DNA from: Oasisia sp. SBJ-2009
Lineage: Eukaryota > Annelida > Polychaeta > Sabellida > Siboglinidae
Assembly: GCA_964017155.1 (NCBI GenBank)
Contig: OZ024865.1
Span: 42,258,860-42,322,859 of the forward strand
Direction of reading: 5' to 3'
DNA: 64,000 nt
Part shown: piece by piece, positions 63,380 through 64,000 of the stretch
Numbering within the stretch: the stretch's first letter is position 1
Layout: the number at the start of each line of letters is the position of its first letter
The notes under the pieces: generated by a model
Told to the model about the DNA's origin: nothing
The model's database searches: none
The model's input: only the letters and a program-made list of their open reading frames with translations
Position numbers and translations under genes: made by a program

Positions 63380-63720
63380 CAAACCATGCACTTAGCCAAT
63401 TTTCAAGCATTTAAATTTGCTACTGTTCAATACCATACTTTTTCTACTCAACAACTGACACACTCCCAGGGGGCACTTAGTTCATCTGCTACATTTATCT
63501 CATGTCTGATATTTCTTAGATTACCTGTTTTTTCCAAACAACTTTTTGTTCCTAAATTCTAAGCTCAATATCGGCAAACGTGTCTTTTCTTTTCTGTAAC
63601 TGCACCAATAGTATGGAATCAATTACAACCCCTATTACAATTAAATCTTCTGAAACTATAGCCACCTTTCGTAAAGAAATTTATAACATATTGTTTTAAA
63701 TTACACTTCCACTATAAATG
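63380..63720 (+). mobile_element. LINE reverse-transcriptase C-terminal fragment
   Basis: Segments FSKQLFVPKF, VWNQL and SSETIATFRKEIYNI, read in different frames, match the family of the 41418-42060 copy. It is truncated and frameshifted. Confidence 0.7.
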
Positions 63721-63807
63721 TTTGGCAGTCATCGATGTTCCAATGGAGATTCTTACCTGTGCCTGTCTATGATTACACCAAATAAATATTCAAGGATACA
63801 TGGACCG

Positions 63808-64000
63808 TGGGGAGCGGTGGTCGCGTGGTAGAGCTCTGGACTGTCAATCGAGGGGACGGTGGTTCAATCCCACCTGCCGCCATTTTGAAACTTTGTCAAT
63901 TTCGTTCACCCCACATTTGCATGGGTCTTTCAGAAGAGACACTAAAATCCGGTGGTCCCTTCTATCTGGTGTCTATGCCAGGGGAAGTAAACGACCCCAC
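63808..64000 (+). mobile_element. tRNA-derived SINE, family B, cut by the window edge
   Basis: A box-like GTGGTAGAGCTC and B box-like GGTTCAATCCC lie in a tRNA-like head, followed by a body unlike family A (AGAAGAGACACTAAAATCC). The anticodon-like loop reads CTGTCAATC. It is a SINE head rather than a tRNA gene because a transposon body follows. Confidence 0.75.

Overview
The window is animal nuclear DNA. It is AT-rich, with GT-AG introns, dense microsatellites, tRNA-derived SINEs, LINE 3' fragments and several DNA transposons. No bacterial operon, tRNA gene or rRNA was seen. The repeat content and the invertebrate-like CaM-kinase-kinase gene suggest a marine invertebrate, perhaps a lophotrochozoan such as a mollusc. 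That placement is inference; the species cannot be named from this sequence.

Two spliced genes can be rebuilt, and they converge tail to tail. (1) Plus strand, 7315-19445: six exons whose splice phases join into one 456-residue frame. It encodes a signal peptide, a Thr/Pro/Ser-rich mucin-like ectodomain with a CxxC at its start, one transmembrane helix, and a cytoplasmic tail with six tyrosines in YEEI, YENA, YENI, YEDM, YEKL and YNSL contexts. I do not recognise it as a named gene. It looks like a type I receptor or adaptor that docks SH2 proteins, and it is the main candidate novelty here. (2) Minus strand, 49396 down to 23810: a calcium/calmodulin-dependent protein kinase kinase (CAMKK2-like) in 14 coding exons, about 582 residues if translation starts at 49396. 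The glycine loop, catalytic Lys, Arg/Pro insert, HRD, DFG, APE and calmodulin-binding segment are all visible. It has a 22-nt microexon, a probable 2.2-kb 3' UTR and two possible C-termini.

Layout: 1-3260, a large inverted-repeat mobile element; 3260-7000, no gene, with a 593-bp transposon copy; 7000-19445, the receptor-like gene, whose introns hold hAT-like and Mutator-like insertions, one nested precisely in another's target duplication; 19446-21600, intergenic with a third copy of the 593-bp family; 21600-49440, the kinase gene, including very long GA/CT tracts around exons 5 and 6; 49440-64000, upstream of the kinase, with no coding exon I can support but CpG-rich blocks near 56.4-56.9 kb and 58.9-59.1 kb that could be its promoter or 5' exon, plus long tetranucleotide repeats.

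The two genes have no evident joint function beyond proximity. One would act in tyrosine-kinase signalling at the membrane and the other in Ca2+/calmodulin to CaMKI/CaMKIV/AMPK signalling.
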